Program-made: the position numbers and the translations under genes
The notes under the pieces: generated by a model
Seen by the model: only the letters and a program-made list of their open reading frames with translations
What the model was told of the DNA's origin: nothing
The model's database searches: none
In this document: in pieces, positions 24,142 through 31,339 of the stretch
Numbering within the stretch: position 1 is the first letter of the stretch
How the letters are laid out: the number at the start of each line of letters is the position of its first letter
Origin: Streptomyces brasiliensis
GTDB lineage: Bacteria; Actinomycetota; Actinomycetes; Streptomycetales; Streptomycetaceae
Length of the DNA stretch: 34,114 nucleotides
Direction: 5' to 3'
Assembly: GCF_014647875.1 (NCBI RefSeq)
Contig: NZ_BMQA01000064.1
Span: 1 to 34,114, forward strand

Positions 24142-24540
24142 ATGACCCAGGCCGCTGTGTCCTTGCGCCCAGACGTTTTCACCACCGACCCGCCCACCCT
24201 TCTCGCCTCCTGGTGCACCGGCTGCCGCACCAAGGCCTTCCCGCCCCGCGACATCTGCCCCTCGTGCGGATCCATCAGCGACGACCGGGTCCCCCTGTCG
24301 CGCCACGGTGAGATCTACTCCTACGCCGTCGTACGCCAGGCGCCGTCAGGCCTGGCTACCCCGTATGTCCTTGCATACGTCGACCTGCCCGAGGACGAGG
24401 TCCGTGTGATGTCGCGGGTCGATGGCTTCGAGCCGGACGCGGTGCGCATCGGAGCGGCCGTAAGGCTGGGGGCACGCCCCGTGGACGACGCCGGAGACGG
24501 ATCGGTCATGTTCGTCTTCCGTGCTGAGGAGGCGTCATGA
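24142..24540 (+). CDS. DUF35 zinc-ribbon/OB-fold protein, thiolase partner
   Basis: A protein of 132 residues. An N-terminal rubredoxin-like zinc ribbon (WCTGCRTKAFPPRDICPSCG, with paired Cys) is followed by an OB-fold region (GEIYSYAVVRQA and YVLAYVDLPED). DUF35 proteins bind CoA esters and form complexes with SCP2-type thiolases or with MaoC proteins. In steroid side-chain degradation they form aldolases with Ltp2-like thiolases. The ATG at 24142 follows GAAGG, and the stop overlaps the thiolase start (ATGA), which strongly implies a protein complex with it. Confidence 0.9.
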   Translation: MTQAAVSLRPDVFTTDPPTLLASWCTGCRTKAFPPRDICPSCGSISDDRVPLSRHGEIYSYAVVRQAPSGLATPYVLAYVDLPEDEVRVMSRVDGFEPDAVRIGAAVRLGARPVDDAGDGSVMFVFRAEEAS

Positions 24541-25688
24541 CACTGGGCGCAGTGCACGTCGCCGGCGCCGGAATGATCCGGTTCGGCAAGCATCCGCGCG
24601 AGGTGACGCTCGAGACCATGGGAGCGAACGCCGCGCGCGACGCGATGAACGATGCTGGGGTCACATCCGCCGACATCGAGGCCATGTACGTGGGGCACGT
24701 CTTCGGCGGCCCCGTTGCGGGTCAGCGGATCGGCGCCCGCATCGGCCTGGCCGGCAAGCCGGTGAGCAACCACGAGAACTACTGCTCCAGCGGCGCCACC
24801 GCGTTGCGGGAGGCATGGATCGCCGTTGGCGCGGGTCTATACGACCTCGTGCTCGTCATCGGCGTGGAAAAGATGACCGACCGGATCAAGGGTGGTGTGC
24901 AGCCCGATCCGGGCGATCTCGACGCGGCCTCCGGCTTCATCTTCGCCGCCGGGCACGCCCTCAGCGCCCGCCGCTACATGTCCGACTACGGCGCAACCCG
25001 CGAGCAGATAGCGATGGTTGCCGTCAAGAACCACGCCCACTCGGTGATGAACCCCTACGCCCACTACCAGAAGCCGGTCGCGCTGGAGGAGGTACTCACA
25101 GCCCGCCCCATCGCGGAACCCCTTGGCCTCCTGGACTGCTCACCCATCAGTGACGGCGCGGCCGCTGTGATCGTCGCCAGCCCGGCAGGCCTGCGGAAAC
25201 TCGGCATCGCCACGGCGCCCCGGATCGCCGGCTGCGCACTGGTGAGCGGAACCGTGCAGAGCGGGCTCGGCGACGTGAACGAAGAAGATGTGTCACGGCG
25301 CGCGGGCGAAGAGATCTACCGACTGTCCGCACTAGGAGCAGAAGACATCGACTTCGTGGAGATGCACGACTGCTTCACCATCGCCGAGATCGTGAGGCTG
25401 GAGGGCCTCGGGCTGCTGCCACGCGGGGAAGGAGCACGACTGACCGAGGCCGGGCATACGAGCCTGGGCGGCAGCATGCCGGTCAACCCCAGCGGTGGCC
25501 TGCTCTCCCGCGGGCACCCAGTGGGTGCCACCGGCGTGGCCCAGATCTGTGAACTGTTCTGGCAGCTGACCGGTCGCGCCGGCGGCCGGCAGGTCGAGAA
25601 CGCGTCAACAGGACTGGCCTACTGCAAGGGCGGTTCCGTCAGTGGCACGGACGGGGCCTCTGTCACCACCGTCGTCATGACTCGCTGA
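24537..25688 (+). CDS. SCP2/lipid-transfer-type thiolase
   Basis: A thiolase-fold enzyme of 383 residues in the acetyl-CoA acetyltransferase / SCP-X branch. A probable nucleophile Cys83 lies in ENYCSSGATAL. EMHDCFTIAE and GGLLSRGHPVGATGVAQ supply the expected His and Cys motifs. The gene overlaps the DUF35 gene by four bases. Retention of the Cys and the GHPxGATG motif favours true thiolytic cleavage of a 3-oxoacyl-CoA. However, DUF35-linked relatives such as Ltp2 act as retro-aldolases, so aldol cleavage is a real alternative. A strong hairpin follows directly, so this ends the plus-strand arm. Confidence 0.9.
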   Translation: MTLGAVHVAGAGMIRFGKHPREVTLETMGANAARDAMNDAGVTSADIEAMYVGHVFGGPVAGQRIGARIGLAGKPVSNHENYCSSGATALREAWIAVGAGLYDLVLVIGVEKMTDRIKGGVQPDPGDLDAASGFIFAAGHALSARRYMSDYGATREQIAMVAVKNHAHSVMNPYAHYQKPVALEEVLTARPIAEPLGLLDCSPISDGAAAVIVASPAGLRKLGIATAPRIAGCALVSGTVQSGLGDVNEEDVSRRAGEEIYRLSALGAEDIDFVEMHDCFTIAEIVRLEGLGLLPRGEGARLTEAGHTSLGGSMPVNPSGGLLSRGHPVGATGVAQICELFWQLTGRAGGRQVENASTGLAYCKGGSVSGTDGASVTTVVMTR

Positions 25689-25690
25689 CC

Positions 25691-25720
25691 TGTTGGGGCC
25701 GGCCGCAGCCGGCCCCAACA
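25691..25720. terminator. Bidirectional hairpin between thiolase and GntR gene
   Basis: TGTTGGGGCCGGC (25691-25703) and its exact complement (25708-25720) form a 13-bp GC-rich stem with a CGCA loop. It sits between the thiolase stop and the stop of the convergent GntR gene. Confidence 0.88.
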
Positions 25721-25731
25721 GGGCTTCCGTC

Positions 25732-26487
25732 TTACGGCGTCCGCCGCAGATCCAGTCGATAGCCATAGCGCCGGGGATTGAAGTGAGAGGCGGTGAACTC
25801 CACGAAGTCACCGGCAGTGTCGTAGTACAGACGCTCGATCAGCAGAATGGCATCGCCCGGCTGGCAACCAATCAATCCAGCCTCTTCGGCAGGCGCGTTC
25901 ATGGCAGTGATGTCTTGCCGCACCCCTGCAACCGGCCGCTCCAAAAACGGCTCCGCCGACCCGATGACTGTGCCCTCCCCCCGGGAAGGGATACCGGCCT
26001 TCCGCAGGATGTCACCCAGCTCGGGGGACACGTAGTGGCGGGTGAGCACGAACGGCTTCTTCTTGGCGAATCGGCGGACCAAAGCCCTGCTCACCTCGAT
26101 GTAGGACAGCTCAAGACGCGCGGCGATCGACGGATCCGCCCGGGTGGAGAACTGCTCAAGGACCTCCGTCTGCGTTTCAGGCCAGACGACTAGGTCCTCA
26201 AGCGATCCGATCGAGCGCAGATAACGCCCCGACGGCTGCCGCCCGCTGACGTACGTGCCGCTGCCCTGGACCCGATAGATCCGGCCTTCCGCCAGGAGGA
26301 TCGACAGTGCCTGACGCACGGTGTGGCGGCTGACCCGGTACTTGCCCTGCAACATCTCTTCGGTGGGCATCTTGCCCTCCTCGGCGTACACGCCGCCATC
26401 GATGTCCGCGCGCAGGACGTCGGCCAGCGCCCGGTATGCCGCGACTTTGCGCGGCTGTGCAGCAGCAGTCTGCTCTTGCTCCGTCAT
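25732..26487 (-). CDS. GntR-family (HutC/UTRA) repressor
   Basis: A regulator of 251 residues. Residues 14-82 are a winged helix-turn-helix of GntR type (YRALADVLRADIDGGVY, KMPTEEML, YRVSRHTVRQALSILLAEG, RVQGSGTYV). Residues 100-245 fit a UTRA ligand-binding domain (FVLTRHYVSP, DAILLIERLYYD, then VEFTASHFNPRRYGYRLDL). I prefer the ATG at 26487 because GGAGG lies ten bases upstream. The ATG at 26544 has no ribosome-binding site and sits 4 nt from an operator copy. It probably represses itself, the transporter and both arms of the island through the shared palindrome, with a pathway metabolite as inducer. That is inference from site placement. Confidence 0.9.
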   Translation of the reverse strand: MTEQEQTAAAQPRKVAAYRALADVLRADIDGGVYAEEGKMPTEEMLQGKYRVSRHTVRQALSILLAEGRIYRVQGSGTYVSGRQPSGRYLRSIGSLEDLVVWPETQTEVLEQFSTRADPSIAARLELSYIEVSRALVRRFAKKKPFVLTRHYVSPELGDILRKAGIPSRGEGTVIGSAEPFLERPVAGVRQDITAMNAPAEEAGLIGCQPGDAILLIERLYYDTAGDFVEFTASHFNPRRYGYRLDLRRTP

Positions 26488-26548
26488 TGGTATCTCATCC
26501 TCCGGACCCGGCACCCACGCCGAGCCGTTATAGGGGTCAGGCATCTAT

Positions 26549-26564
26549 TTTTGTACGGACTAAT
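26549..26564 (-). promoter_or_regulatory. Operator at the GntR gene start
   Basis: TTTTGTACGGACTAAT matches the island palindrome at 13 of 16 positions. It is just upstream of the GntR coding region and would overlap or border that gene's promoter, consistent with autoregulation. Confidence 0.6.
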
Positions 26565-26623
26565 CTGCAAAGCAAGGTCCATAATCTTACCCCCTGAGGC
26601 TTAAGTTCCCCCTTGCGTCGCTA

Positions 26624-26672
26624 TTGACATCGCCCCCGATCCGCCTTGTAGCCTCAAAACGTTCGTACAAAT
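26624..26672 (+). promoter_or_regulatory. Promoter and operator of the MHS transporter
   Basis: TTGACA (26624-26629) and TAGCCT (26649-26654, 19-nt spacer) are followed by AAACGTTCGTACAAAT (26657-26672). The latter matches the reverse reading of the island palindrome at 13 of 16 positions. The order and distances copy the ALDH promoter at 19.95 kb. The transporter ATG is about 100 nt downstream. Confidence 0.65.
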
Positions 26673-26773
26673 TGGGCCACTCGGGAGTTGGCTGGACCGC
26701 AGCCCCTGCCCGCGCTCAACGTCATCTGCCGTGATTACCGACCGGCCGAACACCTGCGAAAGGAAATTCAACG

Positions 26774-28135
26774 ATGAGTTCCCTGCACAGTGCCCCTGAG
26801 GGCACGGCCGCCGGAGGCACGACACGAAGGATCGTCGCCGCGTCAGCAGCCGGAAACCTCCTCGAGTGGTTCGACTTCGCCATCTACGGCTTCTTCGCCG
26901 TCTACATCGGCGAGCTCTACTTTCCCTCGGACTCCTCAACAAGTTCCCTCCTGGCCGCCCTTGCCGTGTTCGGTGTCGCCTTTGCCGTGCGTCCCGCAGG
27001 GGGATTCGTCCTCGGACGGTTCGCAGACCGCGCTGGACGCAGACCCGCCCTGACCCTCTCGGTTCTCTTCATGGGCGCCTCCACCGCCCTGATCGCCTGT
27101 GTCCCCACATACGGCACCATAGGAGTGGCAGCTCCCGTCCTGATCGTCCTGCTGCGCTGTGTGCAGGGCTTCTCCGCCGGCGGCGAGTACGCCGGCGCAG
27201 CCGCCTTCCTCATTGAGTACGCCCCGAGCAACCGCCGAGGCCTGTGGAGCAGCGTCATCTCTGCGACCGCCGCACTCGGAGTCCTCGTTGCCGGCCTCAC
27301 CGCGCTGGCGGTCACGACATGGGTGCCCGAGTCCCAGATCGAGACCTGGGGCTGGCGGCTGCCGTTCCTGCTGGCAGCACCCCTCTCCGTAATCGGCCTC
27401 TACATGCGGCTCAAGCTGGAAGACACGCCCGTCTACCGGGAGCTCGAGCAGAAGCAGCAGGTGGTACACAACCCGGTGCGCAAGCTGGGCCGCCAGGGAC
27501 TGTCCCGCATGGCTCTGGTGTTCGCCAGCACGGCAATCGCAGGCCTTGGCTTCTATTACCTTGCCGTCTACGTGGTCACGCACCTGACGACCGTGATCGG
27601 CTGGGGCAAGCCCGAGGCCTTGCTCGCCACGATCGGCGGCCTGAGCATCTACTCTCTGCTCTGCCCGCTCGCGGGAACCATCGGAGACCGCATAGGCCGC
27701 CGAAAGACCATGATCGTTGGAGGTGTCGGCCTCGGACTCGTGGCCATACCGAGCTTCCTGCTCATCGGCACGGGAAACTCCGCGCTGTCCCTGACGGGCC
27801 TCGTCCTCATAGCGATTTTCGAGGCCCCCGTCAATGTCATGCTCGGCGTACTGCTTGTAGAACTCTTCCCGGCACACACCCGCGTCAGCGGTGCCTCCAT
27901 CGGATTCAACCTCGCCCAGGCCATGATCGGCGGTCCGGGCCCGCTGGTCGCAGCGGCCCTGGTGGCAAGCACCGGTATCGCAGCCTCTCCCGCCTTCTAC
28001 CTTACTGGAGTGGCACTCCTGGCCTCCGCGGTGCTGGTGCGCTACCTGCCGGAGACCCTGGGCACCAACCTTGCCGAAGTCCAGGCGGAGGAAAGCTCAT
28101 CGGCTGTGCCCCTCACGGCACAGCCCACTGCCTGA
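26774..28135 (+). CDS. MFS transporter, metabolite:H+ symporter (MHS) type
   Basis: A 12-helix permease of 453 residues of the MHS branch (ShiA/ProP/KgtP-like). Typical text includes AASAAGNLLEWFDFAIYGFFA at the first helix, GRFADRAGRRPALTLSVLFMG (motif A), RCVQGFSAGGEYAGA in helix 4, and GDRIGRRKTMIVGG in the second half. MHS members import organic acids and similar polar metabolites with protons. AAAGGA precedes the ATG. It is divergent from the GntR gene, shares operator copies with it, and so is the probable uptake system for the island substrate or an intermediate. A charged or carboxylated substrate would fit the family. Confidence 0.9.
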   Translation: MSSLHSAPEGTAAGGTTRRIVAASAAGNLLEWFDFAIYGFFAVYIGELYFPSDSSTSSLLAALAVFGVAFAVRPAGGFVLGRFADRAGRRPALTLSVLFMGASTALIACVPTYGTIGVAAPVLIVLLRCVQGFSAGGEYAGAAAFLIEYAPSNRRGLWSSVISATAALGVLVAGLTALAVTTWVPESQIETWGWRLPFLLAAPLSVIGLYMRLKLEDTPVYRELEQKQQVVHNPVRKLGRQGLSRMALVFASTAIAGLGFYYLAVYVVTHLTTVIGWGKPEALLATIGGLSIYSLLCPLAGTIGDRIGRRKTMIVGGVGLGLVAIPSFLLIGTGNSALSLTGLVLIAIFEAPVNVMLGVLLVELFPAHTRVSGASIGFNLAQAMIGGPGPLVAAALVASTGIAASPAFYLTGVALLASAVLVRYLPETLGTNLAEVQAEESSSAVPLTAQPTA

Positions 28136-28543
28136 CCTTGACGTTCGACCTCGCAATTCACCCAACCAGCTGATCTGCGGTTCTTCCCGGGACAGGGGAG
28201 GCGGCCGTTCTCCACGCTTCGAGATGTCAAGTAACGAAGCACGAGAGAACGGCCGCTGCCCATGAGTCCGCCTGCGGACGCGCCCGTAGGTGCCGCGTTG
28301 GACACCTTGCTCACTGAGCATGGCCGCGTGAGTGGCTGTTCTCCATAACAAGTCATGTGCCGTCACCACGCCCCCGCCCAGGAGCAGCTGGACAACTCTT
28401 GGGCGCAGACCGGGCCTGCCGCTCACGTGGCCCGCACCCTGTCGGCGGGGACTCGGCCGCAGCACTGCCTTGATCGAGCAGGCCAGGGCCCACACCGCCG
28501 TTGTCGAAGGCTTCTGTCGTTCCAGCAGGAAGGCACTTTCTGC
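28136..28543. other. Junction of the island with IS debris
   Basis: No intact gene. It contains a strong inverted repeat (28201-28256) that could end the transporter transcript. A 29-codon open stretch from 28262 ends in a stop and is not recognised. Degenerate sequence then leads into the IS1380 relic. Confidence 0.5.
28201..28256. repeat. Long inverted repeat after the transporter gene
   Basis: Outer arms GCGGCCGTTCTC (28201-28212) and its exact complement (28245-28256) enclose inner arms GCTTCG/CGAAGC (28216-28221 and 28235-28240). This may be the transporter terminator, or an end structure of a mobile element, since IS debris begins just after it. Confidence 0.65.
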
Positions 28544-28890
28544 GTGCACACCACCGGGTCGCGCCCCAAGCTCGTCGTCTCCTCCGACGGTCGCGGGGTA
28601 GTCAGCCATGCCGGGTCCCGTCTGCTGGCCGATCTCGCCGATGCCACCGGCCTGACCGGCGCCTTCACCGATGCGCTGCGTCGACTGCGGCCGCACGGCA
28701 CCGGACACGACCCGGGCCGGGTGGCGTGGCGGTTGATCTGGCGGTGATGCTCGCCGGCGGCGAGGCGATCGCGGACCTGGCCCTGCTCCGCGACCAGGCC
28801 GAAGTGTTCGGCCCAGTCGCCTCCACCCCGACCGCCTGACGCCTGCTCGCCGGCATCGACCAGGCGGCACTGGCAGCGTTGCGGGCGCCC
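28544..28890 (+). pseudogene. Truncated IS1380-family transposase
   Basis: The N-terminal part of an IS1380-type transposase is recognisable: RPKLVVSSDGRGVVSHAG, LLADLADATGLTGAFTDAL, then AVDLAVMLAGGEAIADLALL and FGPVASTPTA. A GTG at 28544 with AGGAAGG upstream is the natural start. A frameshift near 28722 breaks VAVDLAV. A TGA at 28838-28840 replaces the expected Trp codon after STPTA. Homology ends near 28890, leaving out the catalytic core and C-terminus. It is dead. Confidence 0.8.
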
Positions 28891-29082
28891 GGGCCACGGC
28901 CCGGGAGGTCGCCCGGCTCAGGCCGCCGAGACCCGAACCAACGGCACTGGACCTGCCCACCCACGACCCGAGGGACCCTGGAGCACCCGACCCAAGCGTC
29001 GGGACCCCAGCCATGCCCGCTCAACGACAAGCAGCCGACAATCGCGGCCCGCGGCGATCAGGCAGCTCAGTCCCCCGACTGA

Positions 29083-29556
29083 AACAGGGAGGCTAATCGT
29101 CGGCACAGACAAAGGATCGGGTGCGGTGGCTCAGGCGGCGCTGGGCTCGGGTCGTTCGACGAGCTGGCCGCGTTCGAACGTCGGCCGGGAACCGGGCGTG
29201 GTGATCTCGATTACGTCGAGTGGAACTTCGGCCGAGACATGTGCGTATTGGCAATCCAGACGTCCTGGGAGGCGCTGCAGAATGCCGGTGAGATCCCCAG
29301 GAACGTGATGATGCCCGCGATCCAGCCGGTGCGGGCCAAGCAGCGCAAGCTGCTCCGGGCGGAGCCGATCGCCCAGCAGATGGTGCAGGACAAGGTAGGT
29401 TTCCGGGGCGTGTTCACCGACATGGAACGCGAGTGGGCGACGTGGCAGTCCACCGACCCGGGCAGCCCCAGCCGCATAGAAGCGCCACGGCGGTGTGGCC
29501 AGGGTGGGGAGCACGAGCGTGTGCAGGGCAGGTCGGTTGTCAGAGGCCCCATCTAG
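29083..29556 (+). pseudogene. 5'-truncated fragment of an unknown gene
   Basis: This frame is open from just after a TGA near 29080, and its third codon positions are strongly G/C from about 29140 to 29480, which is what real genes here show. It reads ...SFDELAAFERRPGTG..., ...YVEWNFGRDMCVLAIQTSW..., ...PVRAKQRKLLRAEPIAQQM... and ...GVFTDMEREWATWQSTDP. There is no good start codon before the internal ATG at 29239, and the last 25 residues lose the coding bias, so both ends look broken. I do not recognise the family. It lies between IS1380 and IS110 relics and may be a piece of mobile-element or plasmid cargo. Confidence 0.5.
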
Positions 29557-29594
29557 GGTCGGTGCATGACTCCTGAGGTGTTGTCGGACGTCGC

Positions 29595-29831
29595 ATGGTC
29601 AAGAACGACCGGCTTAACCACGTCGGCTACCTGTGGGCCTTCTCCGCTCTGCGGTCCTCGCCCGGCGCTGACACCCACTACCGGCGGCGGCGCGAGCAAG
29701 GAGACTGGCACGGAGCCGCGCAGCGACACCTGTTCAACCGCATGATCGGCCAGCTCTACCACTGCCTTCAGGCACGCGAACTGTTCGACGAACACATCGC
29801 CTTCCCCTCCGAACTGGCCGCAGCAGCTTGA
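29595..29831 (+). pseudogene. C-terminal remnant of an IS110-family transposase
   Basis: About 78 residues are left, from VKNDRLNHVGYLWAF through HYRRRREQGDWHGAAQRHLF and MIGQLYHCLQARELFDEHIAFP to the stop. This is the usual tail of Streptomyces IS110-type transposases. The N-terminal DEDD catalytic domain is absent. It abuts the IS630 relic with no gap. Confidence 0.75.
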
Positions 29832-29848
29832 CGACTTGGCATCGTGAG

Positions 29849-30735
29849 ATGTCTCGATGGGCGGGAGGCCGTCCCCGCCAACTCAGTGATGACGACGAGG
29901 ACTTCGTCGTCCAGACGGCCACCACCCGACAGGTCAAGCTTGGCCAGCCCTTCACCCGCTGGTCGCTGCGCAAGCTGGTCGCCTACCTGCGGAAGGTGCA
30001 CGGCCGGGTGATCCGCATCGGCCGCGAGACCTTGCGTGGCCTGCTCGCCCGTCGCGGCGTCACCTTCCAGCGCACCAAGAGCTGGAGAGTCCCCGGGCCC
30101 CGAACGGGAGACGAAGCTGGACCGTATCGAGCACGTCCTGGACCGCTTCCCGGACCGGGTCTTCGCCATCGACGAGTTCGGCCCGTTCGGGATCCGGCCC
30201 ACCGCGAGCTCGGGCTGGGCCGAACAACAGCGTCCCGACCGACTGCCGGCCACCTACCACCGCACCCAGGGAGTCCGGTACTTCCACGGCTGCTACTCGG
30301 TGGGCGACGACCGCTTGTGGGGCGTGAACCGGCGCAAGAAGGGAGCCGTGAACACGCTGGCAGCGCTGGAATCGATCCGCGCCGCCCGGCCCGACGGCGC
30401 CGTGATCTACGTAATCATGGACAACCTGTCCGCCCACAAAGGAGCCGACATCCGCCGCTGGGCGAAGAAGCACAAGGTCGAGTTGTGCTTCAACCTACGC
30501 CTCGTGGGCCAACCCGATAGAGGCACACTTCGGACCGCTTCGGCAGTTCACGATCGCCAACTCCCACTACCCCGACCACACCGTGCAGACACGAGCCCTG
30601 CACGCCTACCTCCGCCGGCGTAACGTGAACGCCCGCCACCGCGACCTCCTGGCCGCCGAAGGCAAGGAACGCGCCCGCATCCGCAGCGAGAAAGGCATCC
30701 GCTGGAGCGGACGCCCCCTCGCCACCGCAGCCTGA
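29849..30735 (+). pseudogene. Frameshifted IS630-family transposase
   Basis: Three pieces in three frames make up most of an IS630-type DDE transposase. Piece 1 (to about 30090) has GGRPRQLSDDDEDFVVQTAT and RGVTFQRTKSW. Piece 2 (about 30090-30490) has RVFAIDEFGPFGIRPTA with the first Asp, YFHGCYSVGDDRLWGVN, and YVIMDNLSAHKG with the second Asp. Piece 3 (from about 30490) has YASWANPIEAHFGPLRQFT with the catalytic Glu, and ends at WSGRPLATAA. Two single indels separate the pieces, and the N-terminal HTH region is short or missing where it meets the IS110 relic. A right-end inverted repeat follows at 30741-30769. The two shifts make a programmed frameshift unlikely. Confidence 0.85.
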
Positions 30736-30740
30736 ACGAT

Positions 30741-30769
30741 CCGACGAATCCGCGCGGTCACAGCACTAG
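30741..30769 (+). repeat. Right end of the IS630 relic
   Basis: A 29-bp sequence ending in GCGGTCACAGCACTAG lies six bases after the transposase stop. It matches 24 of 29 bases of the repeats at 32265 and 33732. Its outer edge carries TA, the target dinucleotide of IS630/Tc1-type elements. Confidence 0.75.
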
Positions 30770-30814
30770 CGAGCAGGAATGCAGCGGACAGGCGAACCGC
30801 TCGTAACAATGGCC

Positions 30815-31231
30815 TCATGCGGGCGAGGTGAGCATCTCCTGAAGGATGCGCTGTAGCTCGCTGCGGTCCTGCGGAGTGATCCTCGCCAGCCTGCGGTCGT
30901 ACTCCGCCGCGAGGGCTGCAAGTGCGCGGTCCCGTGCCTCTGCGCCCTCAGTGGTCAGTACGAGCCGGTGACGCCGCAGGTCCGCGTCGTCGATCTCGCG
31001 CCGGATGAACCCCTTGGCGACGAGGTTGCGGACGTAGACCGTCACGCTCGCTTTGGGCAGCAGCAGTGCCGCCGCGATCTCCGCCGGGTACGGCGACGCG
31101 GCCACCTCGGCCAGGACGAAGAACTCCTTCGTCTCCAGCCCGAGATCGGCCAGCTCCTCCGTGCAGGCATCCATCACGACACTCAGCAGCCGCTGGTTCA
31201 GCGTCCACAGCTGTGCCCCGTCGACTGTCAT
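30815..31231 (-). CDS. MarR-family transcriptional regulator
   Basis: A regulator of 138 residues with the MarR winged-helix layout: an N-terminal dimer helix (LLSVVMDACTEELADLGLE), HTH with SPYPAEIAAALLLPKASVTVYVRNL, wing residues KGFIRREIDDADLRRHRLVLT, and C-terminal dimer helices. GAGGGG precedes the ATG at 31231. It is divergent from the hydrolase gene across 108 bp, the classic arrangement for a MarR repressor of its neighbour. The inducer is unknown. Confidence 0.88.
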   Translation of the reverse strand: MTVDGAQLWTLNQRLLSVVMDACTEELADLGLETKEFFVLAEVAASPYPAEIAAALLLPKASVTVYVRNLVAKGFIRREIDDADLRRHRLVLTTEGAEARDRALAALAAEYDRRLARITPQDRSELQRILQEMLTSPA

Positions 31232-31267
31232 GCGAGCCCCTCATCCAAGTGGTACGGTTCTGTATTA

Positions 31268-31282
31268 GTTCCAAATTGTACC
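31268..31282. promoter_or_regulatory. Candidate MarR operator
   Basis: GTTCCAAATTGTACC is an imperfect palindrome (five of seven paired positions) in the short AT-richer stretch between the divergent MarR and hydrolase genes. MarR proteins usually bind such sites. The call rests on position and weak symmetry. Confidence 0.4.
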
Positions 31283-31339
31283 AGTAGGCCTTTCGTGCGG
31301 GACACCTATGGAACAACAACCTCATGAAGGACGCCAGCC

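Noticed and set aside
26488..26544. Earlier ATG for the GntR gene at 26544
   Set aside because: It has no ribosome-binding site and starts 4 nt from an operator copy. The ATG at 26487 has GGAGG at a good distance.
29849..30735. Programmed frameshifting in the IS630 transposase
   Set aside because: There are two separate breaks, each fitting a simple indel, and the N-terminus is also truncated. This is decay, not recoding.
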